Of a DNA stretch of 20,538 nucleotides, positions 9,001 to 17,315 are shown piece after piece. Origin of the DNA: Ectocarpus siliculosus. Taxonomy: Eukaryota; Sar; Phaeophyceae; Ectocarpales; Ectocarpaceae. The stretch covers positions 1,620,235 through 1,640,772 of the forward strand of contig FN649743.1 in NCBI GenBank assembly GCA_000310025.1, given 5' to 3'. The translations under genes and the position numbers were made by a program. The notes beneath the pieces are model-generated. The model was not told the origin of the DNA. It searched no databases and saw only the letters and a program-made list of their open reading frames with translations. Each line of letters begins with the position of its first letter. Position 1 is the stretch's first letter.

Positions 9001-12000
9001 GTCGAGAACGCGACGACGCTGCCCGAGCTCACTCTCAGGGTCTCCCCTTCGCTGAGCTCCCGCTGGATCAGCGGACCGCTGCCAAAAAAAGAGAAAAAAA
9101 ATCACAATCTTGGCGGCGCATTTTTTATTATATGTACAAGCATATTTATTGCGTTTTTTTGCGGAAGAAGAAATGGCGGGGGGTAACAAGGCGATCGAAG
9201 AGGCAGCGCTTATCCGTTCGCGTGGCGTTGCTGTACCGACGACCAAGGGACAGCTGTAACGGCCACATCAGCCACGCTTCCCCCGAATACACTCTAACGG
9301 TGTTGAAGAAAGAGGGAGCACGTTCATTAAAATGCTCCGTTAGCATCGTGGATACAATAATCGTTCTTAGCACAACGGATACACGCATGGGTTCGAATCC
9401 CAGCCGGGACACTTGTAGAGGCACCATTTACGCCGCAAGACCTTCAGCATGACGAGGGTTCCGTTCCCGGAGATCACTGTCACTGCTGTCGGAACCAGTT
9501 AACCCTAGACGACGCGTCGCTGTAATCACTTCGTGTCGCCAATATTCTCGCACGATCGCTTGCAAAACGAGCAAAGAAGCCTCTCCAAATTATTCTTCCA
9601 CCAGCACCGCTGCGACCGATACGCCACTAACCAGAACGCGCTCGTGCTTGTAAGCGACAGGGACCATCACTTTGCGAGCGACACGGGACCATCACCAATA
9701 CACCCGCGCGCCTTTCCCTACCGTACCGTACCGTACCTGGCCTTAACGAAGGCATCGCCCTTTCCGGTAAGTCGCTGGAGGACGAAACCTTCTCCGCCGA
9801 AGAAGCCCGCCATCATCTTTGTGAACTCCGTCTGCAAGGCACCGGTAAAGAAGGGAAGACGAAGTTGGCGATGGACACGCGAGCAAAGTCAGGTCACGAA
9901 AAGGCACTACCAAGACAAGTCAAGCTGAATGAGAGAGCGGACCGGTACGCAAAAAGGAACAAGGGATGTCAGGAAAGCAACTAATTTTTAGAGCAAATAA
10001 GTGGGACAACCATGCCCTTCCCGCGTAGGGGGAAGAATGCCGGCGTTAGCATGTGTGAAGTAATCCCAGACGCCATCTAGCAAAAAAACACGATCGCGAT
10101 GTGTACTCGATCGTCGAAACATGCCCAACAAAGACTGCGAGGAGGGGAAACCGCGCTTCTGGAGAATGGTTCCTGCTGTCAGAATTAACAGGCGCGCTTC
10201 CCACAGCAAGGGCCACAACGCCGACAACACCTGGAGCAACATCACACCAACACTCGGCAACAAATCACTCTGCACTCCGTGGCGGCCCCGCGGCCTCAGT
10301 TCAGGTAAGCACAGCAGCGGCCCGGCATGTATGCAGCGGGAAGCCTCAGGCATTGGGCTATGCGGGGCCATCACAGGGCACCCCAAGGAAATGTCCGAAG
10401 GCAAGCAAGAGTTGTACACACAATCAATGAACCGCGGCAAAACCTGAGAGCCCCGGCTGGCGAAACCACGTGGAAGGGGTACATACCTTACTCAATTCCC
10501 ACACACACACGCGGGTCCCCCTTCAAAATGTCGAGGAAATACTAGAGGGGTAAACGTCTCCATTCATCAGCAAGGCGAACATAACTTCGTGCGTTCTTGC
10601 AATACAGCGTCGGGGGTAAACGAGACAGGGAAAAACCTAGGCGCAACAAAGGTCATGCATGCGTACGTACTACACTGCAGGACCCTCCCCGCCCTTTTTT
10701 GACCTTGCTCTTCCTCCTTCTCGGCGTAGTAAAGCCACCTGTATGTCGATGGTATGGCTTCCGGCCAGGAACGCTCCCCTCTGGCAGATGACTTCCCCCC
10801 CGTAGGCGGCGAGGGGAAGGCGGACGATCTTGCTGGGGACGTCCGTGCCCAGGCCGACCTTGCCGGAAGCGTCGCCGCGGTTCACGTAGTCCGTCACGAA
10901 CATGTTCTGACCCGTGATTACCCTTCTCGGCGGCACACGAGAGAGGGGGGTACGCAGATAATATATGCAAGGAGGGGTCGGCGGGCGGCAAAAGGCTCGT
11001 CGTGAGGACTTTCACTGAATACATAGCGTGTTCTTGCTCTCTCCATCGACGACGCGGCGACTTTTGCAAAGAAGCTGTCAAACTGGTGAGGATGCCCCAA
11101 GGTCGCGACGCACGAGAAACCACGTACTTCGCAATAGATTCTTGCGATAGGAAACTTGGCACTGTGACAGCAAGCGAGATTTCTTTTCTCCACGCCCAGC
11201 CCGTCCCCTCCTGGCGGTGGCCCACGAAGCATCAGCGGACGAACGCCTCCGGGGCCAGAGACCAAGAGGGGTGAAAAGCGTTGGCGCGTCGGCGCGTCGG
11301 CGGCGGAAGCCCGTGCGCTGGCGCGATGGTGCTTGGCGGGAGTCAACAACGATTCCCCCGTTCCTGCACTCTGCCCTCGCGTACCACGTATCGTACGTAC
11401 CTCCGGAACATGCTGCTGGCGCCGCCGCCGGTGTTGGTGTCCATCTCGATGCCGTCCTCCATGAAAACGAGGTTGCCCGCTTCGGCCTGACCAGGGTTTG
11501 CGTGAAACCAGGCACACAATATTAAAAAAACAGATACGTTGGCACACCCCAATAACTAACATACATATGTTCCGAGGTTGCGTGTTCGGGGCGTTGTATT
11601 GTCGAAAATTTCACACGCTCAGTTGCGCGTCGTGCCTGCTGCTGTGAACCCTCGCGTTAAACGCAGCCCTTCACATATGGACACCGGATGGGGCCTGGCT
11701 GACGAAAAGTAAGGATCACGTGATCTCAAGGATGATGATGGTGCAAAGGTTCCATGTTTCTCTTTATCATCCAACACTCTACGCTGCAGGTAGGCGGTTC
11801 GCGAACAGGCCGGAAACCTTGACCGTTGCAGCCAAATCCTCAAGAGCTCTGGATCAGAGCGCAGCCGGTCATCAGAGTTTTCCCGTGCGGGGTGTATGGC
11901 CCGGCGGCGAAATATGAGGCGGATCCACACGCAAACTGATATCCATGATCAGAGACGCAGCACACGGCGACAGTTTCGAAGGTGAGCTGCATGTGTACAC

Positions 12001-13546
12001 GTGCACATGTATATGTACAGCCATACATTGATGTTGGCTGGTCGTTAGCGGTGGAGGCTGTTCGGGTGTTCTTTTCCCTTCTGTTTCCAGGCGGCCGTTC
12101 GACTTGGAGAGTCTTTCATGTTCTTTGAAGCAGCTGCAACATTCTTTTCGTTCTTTTCAGCACAGCAGTAGCGGGTAGAACAGCGAAGAACACCTTTCTT
12201 GGTCACAGGTCTCCATATAACAGCAGTTTCGAAAACGCACACGTCTGCACTCACTCGTGGTTGCGCACGCTGGAGGAACACAACAAACACGCCCGCCCGC
12301 GAGAAAGGTCTGAACCGCTTAAATAGTAAAGCGGGTAGGCCATTCAAGTACTGCTAGCAATCTAAGAGGTGGGACGCCGTTGTGGCTCGAAGCGCGGCTG
12401 ATGGATGGTGCGAGGTTAGCTGTCTGTCGGTCGGTCCCATTTGCCCTCTATGGTATGTGTCCTTGAGACTCACACTCCAAATGCTACACAGCGGACAACA
12501 CCGAAAAAATAGGGAACGACGCCCGTTCTATTTTATTCCCGAGTACCCGCGGGGTATTTCGCAAGAGGAAATGTTTTTACCCGGACTAATCGCAGAGAAT
12601 CTGCGCAGAAACCTCGCAGCGATGACCGTACAAATAGATGAACTCCCGCCAAAAAGAATGTCGCTGAAGATCACAGCAGCAGCAGTCTGTCACAGCAGGA
12701 GAAGAAAGTAGGATCTACGGCAACGATACCGCAATCGCATGCGAAGAGTCATCATGCACGGTGAGAAAAAAAAGTTTCCCCGCAAAATTGCGGCGAGGTA
12801 CACGTATTCTCCTGCAGTTTTACGGAAACTACCCGTGGCACTACCGAAGGTTGAGATTACAACGATGTAACCATGATAGCAGTGGCCATGTTCTCTTGCG
12901 TCGCCCCCGGGAGGCACGCCCATCTACCTCCCGAAGGGGAGCCTTGTAGTATATACGTACAAGTTCCCACAAAAGATCTGCCGATGACGATACTTTGAGG
13001 ATGGGACTACCATGTACTTTTGCATGGTTTGTGTGTTACATAGCACCAGAGGCGCGTGCATCCGAGCTAACTCTCGCAAGAAATAATAATGACACCAACG
13101 ATGAATCAGTTTCGTACTCCACAGCCTTGAGATACCCAGGCATCGTTCAACTCACTCACCCTTATGACTTGGCCGGGCTCCAGCTCAAACGTAACCATCT
13201 GCGATTCCTGCCCTTCGACCTTGGACGCCATGTCGAAATCAAGGGGCTTCGCAAGAGCAAGGTGGTCACGCTCCGTGGCGGCTGGGGCATCGGAGACGCC
13301 TGTCGCCGCGACCGCAGCACCATCGCTGGACCTGCGGTTGCTTCTGCTGCTGCTGCTGCTGCTGCTCCTTCTGGAGAAGACAGCGGTCGTGGTGGCCAGT
13401 TCGCCGGACGCAATCGCCGAAAAAGCGGGGAGATTTGCTGCTGGCGCAGTAACGGAACCGCCCATCGCATAAACTGCCGTAGAACCATTGCCCCTGCGCG
13501 AGACCGCCAGCCGCCTGGCCGACTTTGCAAACCCGCGGCAAGTCAT
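6083..13546 (-). CDS. AIM24/TIGR00266-family protein, nine exons
   Basis: Exons in order: 13546-13160, 11486-11401, 10922-10739, 9831-9737, 9078-8914, 7951-7734, 7341-7250, 6691-6633 or 6691-6620, and 6359-6083 or 6359-6318. The first six introns and intron 7 are phase-compatible GT-AG. The product is about 520 residues, or about 446 with the alternative end. Residues 1-116 are basic and Ser/Ala-rich with a seven-Ser run, compatible with a mitochondrial presequence. Residues 117-328 cover the AIM24 domain: ELEPGQVIR, AEAGNLVFMEDGIEMDT, TGQNMFVTDY, QRGAFLAGS, then the internally repeated GGEGFVLQRLTGKG and GGEGLFITKLAGPGTVFLQG. Yeast Aim24 is a mitochondrial inner-membrane protein linked to MICOS integrity; bacterial TIGR00266 relatives are less well defined. 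The rest is a Gly-rich then acidic tail not typical of the domain. Exons 1-6 are well supported, 7-9 less so. The frame is open upstream of ATG 13546 to a TAG at 13634-13636, so a 5' exon is possible; the in-frame MGGSV near 13465 is another start. Confidence 0.8.
6794..6895. repeat. Degenerate minisatellite, five units of about 21 bp
   Basis: Five units begin near 6794, 6817, 6836, 6856 and 6878. They are variants of TGTAGAGTGGCGTCATCACT, and the first, second and last are closest to each other. The array lies within AIM24 intron 7. Unit spacing varies between 19 and 23 bases. Confidence 0.75.
8274..8344. repeat. Degenerate three-unit minisatellite
   Basis: Three units, at about 8274-8299, 8300-8322 and 8323-8344, share the pattern CAGCAATGAAAGAAAAAAGC with small changes. 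They are 22 to 26 bases long and lie in AIM24 intron 5. They belong to no supported exon. Confidence 0.6.
8804..8842. repeat. Adjacent (AAAG)n and (CTAC)n microsatellites
   Basis: An AAAG array at 8804-8824 is followed by four perfect CTAC units at 8827-8842. On the minus strand the AAAG tract reads as a pyrimidine run, but it is inside intron 5 and not next to an inferred acceptor. Confidence 0.8.
9334..9411 (+). ncRNA. tRNA-like element (tRNA pseudogene or tRNA-derived SINE head)
   Basis: Box A (TAGCATCGTGG, 9341-9351) and a perfect box B (GGTTCGAATCC, 9390-9400) are spaced as in a Pol III tRNA promoter. The 3' end CCGGGACA resembles a tRNA acceptor strand with discriminator base. The fold is poor. 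GCTCCGT at the 5' end pairs only partly with CCGGGAC, the T stem has a mismatch at its base, and neither a normal D stem nor a normal 5-bp anticodon stem forms. The loop TTCTTA would place TCT (Arg) as anticodon, but this is weak. A working tRNA is unlikely. It lies in AIM24 intron 4, antisense to that gene. Confidence 0.5.
9719..9737. repeat. (TACCG)n repeat overlapping the exon 4 donor
   Basis: The plus strand reads TACCG three times followed by TACC. On the minus strand this gives GTACG-type units beginning at the inferred 5' splice site after 9737, so several GT dinucleotides in similar context sit 5 bases apart. Confidence 0.8.
11988..12019. repeat. 32-base alternating purine-pyrimidine tract
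   Basis: Every base from 11988 to 12019 alternates purine and pyrimidine without a break, using mixed TG, CA, CG and TA steps. It includes small palindromes such as TGTACA and GTGCAC. Such tracts can adopt Z-DNA under supercoiling. It lies in AIM24 intron 1, the longest intron. Confidence 0.8.
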
Positions 13547-15050
13547 CTGTGTCTTCAGCCTCTTCTGGTTTCGTGGTGGTTGCGTGTGTGCAGGCAGCAG
13601 GCAGCCAGCCTTGTGTGTGCTCCTTGTTGGCTTCTAGAAAGTTGGGAATGGCCGCGGACGGACGACCGAAAAAAGGAGTTCCATCCGGTTTCCCAGGGAT
13701 CTTGGGTGGGTGACATATTACTACTGGTGGCGCTTCGAAAAAAAACTCTCGACCTCAGACCTCCGATCCCGACGTTGATCTACACAAACAAGCGGATTTG
13801 CTTGCAGTGGATGTGCAGACAGCAAAAGTGCGTGGCTGGGTTTGCAGTGAGGAGCATACACCAGTAAACGCCACCACTTGAACATCAAATCAGCCAAAAC
13901 CAGCTCAATATATATAATATCAGCGAGCACCGCAGTCGAATCGAAACGAAGAAATATCATCAGCACCACCAGCCGTGAATAGTGAATAGAGCAGCAAGCT
14001 TGACAGAATGACGTGGTTGTGCTGCCATGAGATCCGCTCTCGTGAGGGCAAAGATCCCTCCTTTGAATCTACCTCTAGTTAGTAACACAGCAGGCAAGCA
14101 CCTACGTACTCAATGAAGCTAGCAGTGAACAAAGCACCGTGCCCACATCGAGTTGCCTATTACCCCGACCGATACGAGACGTACAGCCGGCTGTTTGATG
14201 TACAACCTACGCCATAAGTCAGCGCTGACTTGTAGTATTATAGCAGATATGCGGTACATCCAACAAGAGTACTACATACAACCGGGGTCCTTTCAACTCG
14301 TTTGAGCTGTTAGACCTCGGAATTATCCCCAGGGTTGTAATCCCTGTAATCAGCGCTGCCCCATGCAGTTCGTCGACTTACGCGCGGATTACTTGTGTCT
14401 TTTCACTTGGACGACTGGAATGTACCGTCTCTTAGGCGTTTACTCCTTTCCGGAAAAAAGTCGTCACAAATGGCCCTAGAGGGATTTGAAACCCGGTTGT
14501 GCTTTTGTCAGATAGGTGTACATACAGCATATCCATTATGCTCCAAGTCAGCAAGTCACCACTGACTTGTAGCACAGCAGTCATACCTACCGGGGGCAAA
14601 ACATCGTTCTTCCAGAAAACACCAACCGCTTTGTAACAGTGAATCCTCTTGAACCTTACGTCTACGACTTGTTGGGCGGTATGACTTACGCTGTGCAGCG
14701 AGGGACGCTGTCCTCTCAAACTGCAGGTGTTGTTCGTGCGAGGTGTAGGTAGAGCAAACACACAGACGCCCAAGCTGTCTTCGCCTGGCGGTTAAAGACT
14801 TGGAGACACGCCTTCACAATACTGCACAAAACCCATCAGTAGAACCAGTCATTCTTGTACAAAAAAAACTCCAACACATCTCATAGCTCATAGCGCGTGT
14901 CGCAACGATTTGCACACGATGTGTTAAGATCACAAGCTGTGAGCGGGGCAGCCCACCGGGAGCACAACCCAACCAACGGAGATCGCAACGCCGTCAGTCT
15001 TTCTTCTTCTGTACCAGCGCCGCGGCATGCGCGCATGCATTCCCTGCTCT
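13547..15050. other. Intergenic region between two minus-strand genes
   Basis: This 1.5 kb separates the 3' end of the ankyrin gene from the start of the AIM24-family gene. It should hold the downstream region of the first and the promoter and any 5' exon of the second. I see palindromes (listed separately), an AT-rich patch near 13905-13920 (AATATATATAATATC) and scattered short frames. A 113-codon minus-strand frame at 14432-14773 shows no motif. No definite TATA box or poly(A) signal can be assigned. Confidence 0.45.
14183..14231. repeat. Two perfect palindromes
   Basis: ACAGCCGGCTGT (14183-14194) and AAGTCAGCGCTGACTT (14216-14231) are both perfect palindromes. A diverged relative of the second occurs near 14544-14571, where AAGTCAGC and CTGACTTGTAG are separated by extra bases. 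In both copies the sequence continues into TTGTAG and then CAGCAG or TAGCAG, so a short dispersed element is likely. Confidence 0.55.
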
Positions 15051-16268
15051 TCAAAGATAAAGCACGATCGTCCGGAACACGCCAACTTCCTCCAACCCTC
15101 CAACCCCGGCTACCAAACCAGCCAAGTCGCCACCCAGCTGCAGCCGGTCGGGATGAGCACGGCACAAGACCAGCAAACCACGGCGACGCCATGCCCTGTC
15201 GGCTGGAGCTCGCGCCAACAGGCTCCGCGCGCGCTCGTCATCCTCGGGGTCGGTCCTATGACACCTTCGGGTCCCGATGCTATCCGCTGCCGTTTCTCCT
15301 TGCTTAGAAACGATCGTCTCGTCCGCACCCCACCTAAGCAGAAGGTCCACCACCTGGGCGGAGCCGTGTCGTTGTCCGACTGCGGCTGCTGCATAGTGCA
15401 GCGCTGTTTCTCCGGATATTGTCTGGGCGTTGACTTCAGCACCGAGATTCAAGAGGGCGAGGGAAGCCTCGGGGCTCGCCTCTTCGGCAGCCCAGTGCAG
15501 GGGACGGGAGCCCGACGTATCCCTTGCTTGGATATCGGCTCCAGCTCCGACGAGCACATCAATGGCGCCTGCCGTGTTCCCTCTCGCTGCATAATGGAGA
15601 GCCGTGCGGCCGTCTGAGTTAGCACGGTGTACTTCCATCCCGTGATCGATTAGCATTCGCACGATTTCCACATGATCACTTAAAGCGGCGAAGTCGAGTG
15701 CGGACACTTCAAACTCGGTCAAGCGAACGGTGAGGTCAGCTCCGGCGGCCAAGAGAGCTTCCACCATAGAGATGTGCCCTTCAGTTATGGCGCGGCGGAG
15801 TGGCGTGGAATGATTGCCATCCTGGTAGTCGATATCAGCCCCATTGAGCAACAACAACCGCGCCGTCTCCACGCTACCACCTTCAGCAGCGGCATGTAGG
15901 GGGGTGCCATAGTCGTCCTCGTCGTCATGAACAGATGCTCCATTTTCCAACAGCAACTCCGCCATCGCGATATGGCCTCTTCGAACAGTCTCATGCAACG
16001 CGACTCCCCCGACCTTTGCTCCCGCTTGCACAAGCTTCCGCGCCAGACCTTCATGCCCCGAGACCACTGCGCTCTCAAGTGGAGCCGCCAGCCACTCTGA
16101 CATCTCATGGGGCCACCTGTCATTATAAGCATTCATTCCAAGAGATTGTTTGAGGTAGGCTTCGTGTATTGTAGGAGCATGTCTAAGGCACCATGATGGG
16201 GGGCGCGGACCTACGCAGGCAAGGTTAGTTCGCGGAGAATTCGTGAGTATCCAACCCCCGACTACCAC
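15051..16268 (-). CDS. Ankyrin-repeat protein
   Basis: The frame is open for 405 codons to a TGA at 15051-15053. About eight ankyrin repeats cover residues 61-321, with hallmark TPLHAAAEGG, ALHYAARGN, PLHWAAEEA and ALHYAAAAV helices followed by LLLxNGADI-type turns. A partial ninth repeat (QGETAADSIG) follows. The tail (about 335-405) carries ARAPADRAWRRRGLLVLCR, AHPDRLQ and ends GVFRTIVLYL, a module I associate with Ectocarpus ankyrin families. Ankyrin repeats mediate protein binding; no enzymatic domain is seen, so partner and location are unknown. The first 44 residues are not repeat-like. A strong acceptor (CCTTGCCTGCGTAG, exon from 16210) and an in-frame Met at 16136 both suggest that the true N-terminus comes from an upstream exon or from that Met. 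The repeats are intact, with no stop or frameshift. Many antisense frames here are shadows. Confidence 0.85.
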   Translation of the reverse strand: MVVGGWILTNSPRTNLACVGPRPPSWCLRHAPTIHEAYLKQSLGMNAYNDRWPHEMSEWLAAPLESAVVSGHEGLARKLVQAGAKVGGVALHETVRRGHIAMAELLLENGASVHDDEDDYGTPLHAAAEGGSVETARLLLLNGADIDYQDGNHSTPLRRAITEGHISMVEALLAAGADLTVRLTEFEVSALDFAALSDHVEIVRMLIDHGMEVHRANSDGRTALHYAARGNTAGAIDVLVGAGADIQARDTSGSRPLHWAAEEASPEASLALLNLGAEVNAQTISGETALHYAAAAVGQRHGSAQVVDLLLRWGADETIVSKQGETAADSIGTRRCHRTDPEDDERARSLLARAPADRAWRRRGLLVLCRAHPDRLQLGGDLAGLVAGVGGLEEVGVFRTIVLYL

Positions 16269-16456
16269 TACTACTGCTGTCGGGAGAGAGCTGGTGAAAT
16301 ACTGCGCAGTACTGCTGTAGAATATGTGCAGTAAGCATAGACGATGCGCATGTATGTGCTGGATGCAACGATGCTACGTATACGCGGTGTGATAAGTCAC
16401 AGATGGTGCAACGATCTCATGCTGATAATTGAAGCGACGAATATGAGCAAGGAGCA

Positions 16457-16726
16457 CTAGGAATTAACTGATTGGTGATGGTATCCAGCGAGATAGCGAG
16501 GTGACACGAGCCCCACCAGGCCCACTTCCAAGTTTCCCTCATCATGCTCCCAATAACTGAGATACACCAGCCTTGGAATCCCACTGAACGCATAATGCAC
16601 ATGTTCCAGAAGATGCGCTGCCAGCAAAAGTTGGCCTCCAGCTACCCTGGCTAGCAACCAGTAAACTACTCCGTGTGGCAAAGCCACAGCCACGAGCCAC
16701 ATCATCAGGCACGAGCCAGCCCTCAT
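16457..16726 (-). CDS. Small hydrophobic hypothetical ORF (89 aa)
   Basis: An ATG-initiated frame ending in TAG encodes a Leu/Val/Ala-rich N-terminal half (VAVALPHGVVYWLLARVAGG) that could be a membrane segment. A more polar part follows (LSYWEHDEGNLEVG). It starts just after a possible acceptor (CCCCGACAG). I do not recognise it. It may be an exon of a larger minus-strand gene, possibly upstream of the ankyrin gene, or non-coding. Confidence 0.25.
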   Translation of the reverse strand: MRAGSCLMMWLVAVALPHGVVYWLLARVAGGQLLLAAHLLEHVHYAFSGIPRLVYLSYWEHDEGNLEVGLVGLVSPRYLAGYHHQSVNS

Positions 16727-16739
16727 ACGCTGTCGGGGG

Positions 16740-16943
16740 CTACATTGCGAGTCCGACCCCCCCGCAGCGAGAGAGAGGGTCGCCGGGCAGGACAGCTGAC
16801 CTGGTGTCGAACATGAGGTCCAGCACTCGCTGCCCTTCCCCTTTCATCGTTTCTTTCGCCGCTTTGTTGTTCTCGGCAAGCTCCGTCTTTGCATACCGGT
16901 TGAGGAGCATGTTGAGAGAGGTGGCGCCTTTCCTTGTGGGCAT
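16740..16943 (-). CDS. Exon-like stretch encoding a charged helical segment
   Basis: The translation contains ATSLNMLLNRYAKTELAENN followed by KAAKETMKGEGQRVLDLMFD, with a balanced charged-helix composition and good codon use. It follows a pyrimidine tract and CCCACAAG, a plausible acceptor, and reaches a possible donor AG|GTCAGC after 16801. Joining it to the hydrophobic frame downstream through the obvious acceptor gives a stop at once, so the true connections are unknown. There is also an ATG at 16943. No family is recognised. Confidence 0.3.
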   Translation of the reverse strand: MPTRKGATSLNMLLNRYAKTELAENNKAAKETMKGEGQRVLDLMFDTRSAVLPGDPLSRCGGVGLAM

Positions 16944-17084
16944 AAATGCGACAGAAAGAGGCGGGTGGAGAGAGAGAGAGATAGAGACAATGACAGAGAG
17001 AGAGAATGAACCACAGCGGGCAGCCGATACATGAAATGACGCGTCTACTCTCTCTCCTTTGTTCGGCTAGAAACTTCGACTACG

Positions 17085-17315
17085 CTATCGGTTGAAACAC
17101 TGGGAACGGAAAGAAGAAAGTAGGTGAGAGAGACACTGCAATGAATGGCGCATCGTAGGACAGCGCTGTGCCCGAATAACCCGCATTTCGATGGTGTAGC
17201 GTGACCACTCTTCCTCCCCAGTGCACCACATGTCACCCATCAAGTCAATCAAACGCGCGCGACGACGACAGGCCGGAAACAATCGATAGCGCTGGCGGTA
17301 GCCGTTCACAACCAA
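17085..17315 (-). CDS. Exon-like hypothetical ORF
   Basis: The frame, open to 17085, includes VVNGYRQRYRLFPACRRRAR and then MGDMWCTGEEEWSRYTIEMR, which looks protein-like. It may be a first exon starting at the internal ATG of MGDMW and ending at a donor CGG|GTTATT. Beyond that donor the sequence grades into a pyrimidine-rich stretch. Phase does not match the exon-like stretch at 16740-16943 with the splice sites I can see. No family is recognised. Confidence 0.22.
   Translation of the reverse strand: MVVNGYRQRYRLFPACRRRARLIDLMGDMWCTGEEEWSRYTIEMRVIRAQRCPTMRHSLQCLSHLLSSFRSQCFNR

Noticed and set aside
12382-12711. 109-codon plus-strand frame with a protein-like middle (FIPEYPRGISQEEMFLPGL)
   Set aside because: It lies inside AIM24 intron 1, shows no homology that I can recognise, and its ends are low in coding character.
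13162-13530. Other minus-strand frame in exon 1 of the AIM24 gene, with an attractive Arg-rich, mitochondrial-like N-terminus
   Set aside because: It does not lead into the ELEPGQVIR segment that begins the AIM24 domain; only the frame from 13546 does.
12995-13867. 290-codon plus-strand frame
   Set aside because: It is mostly antisense to AIM24 exon 1, including the Ser/CTG repeat, and then runs into the upstream intergenic region. No motif is seen.
15027-15617. 196-codon plus-strand frame
   Set aside because: It lies exactly antisense to the conserved 3' part of the ankyrin gene and reflects the GC-rich third positions of that gene.
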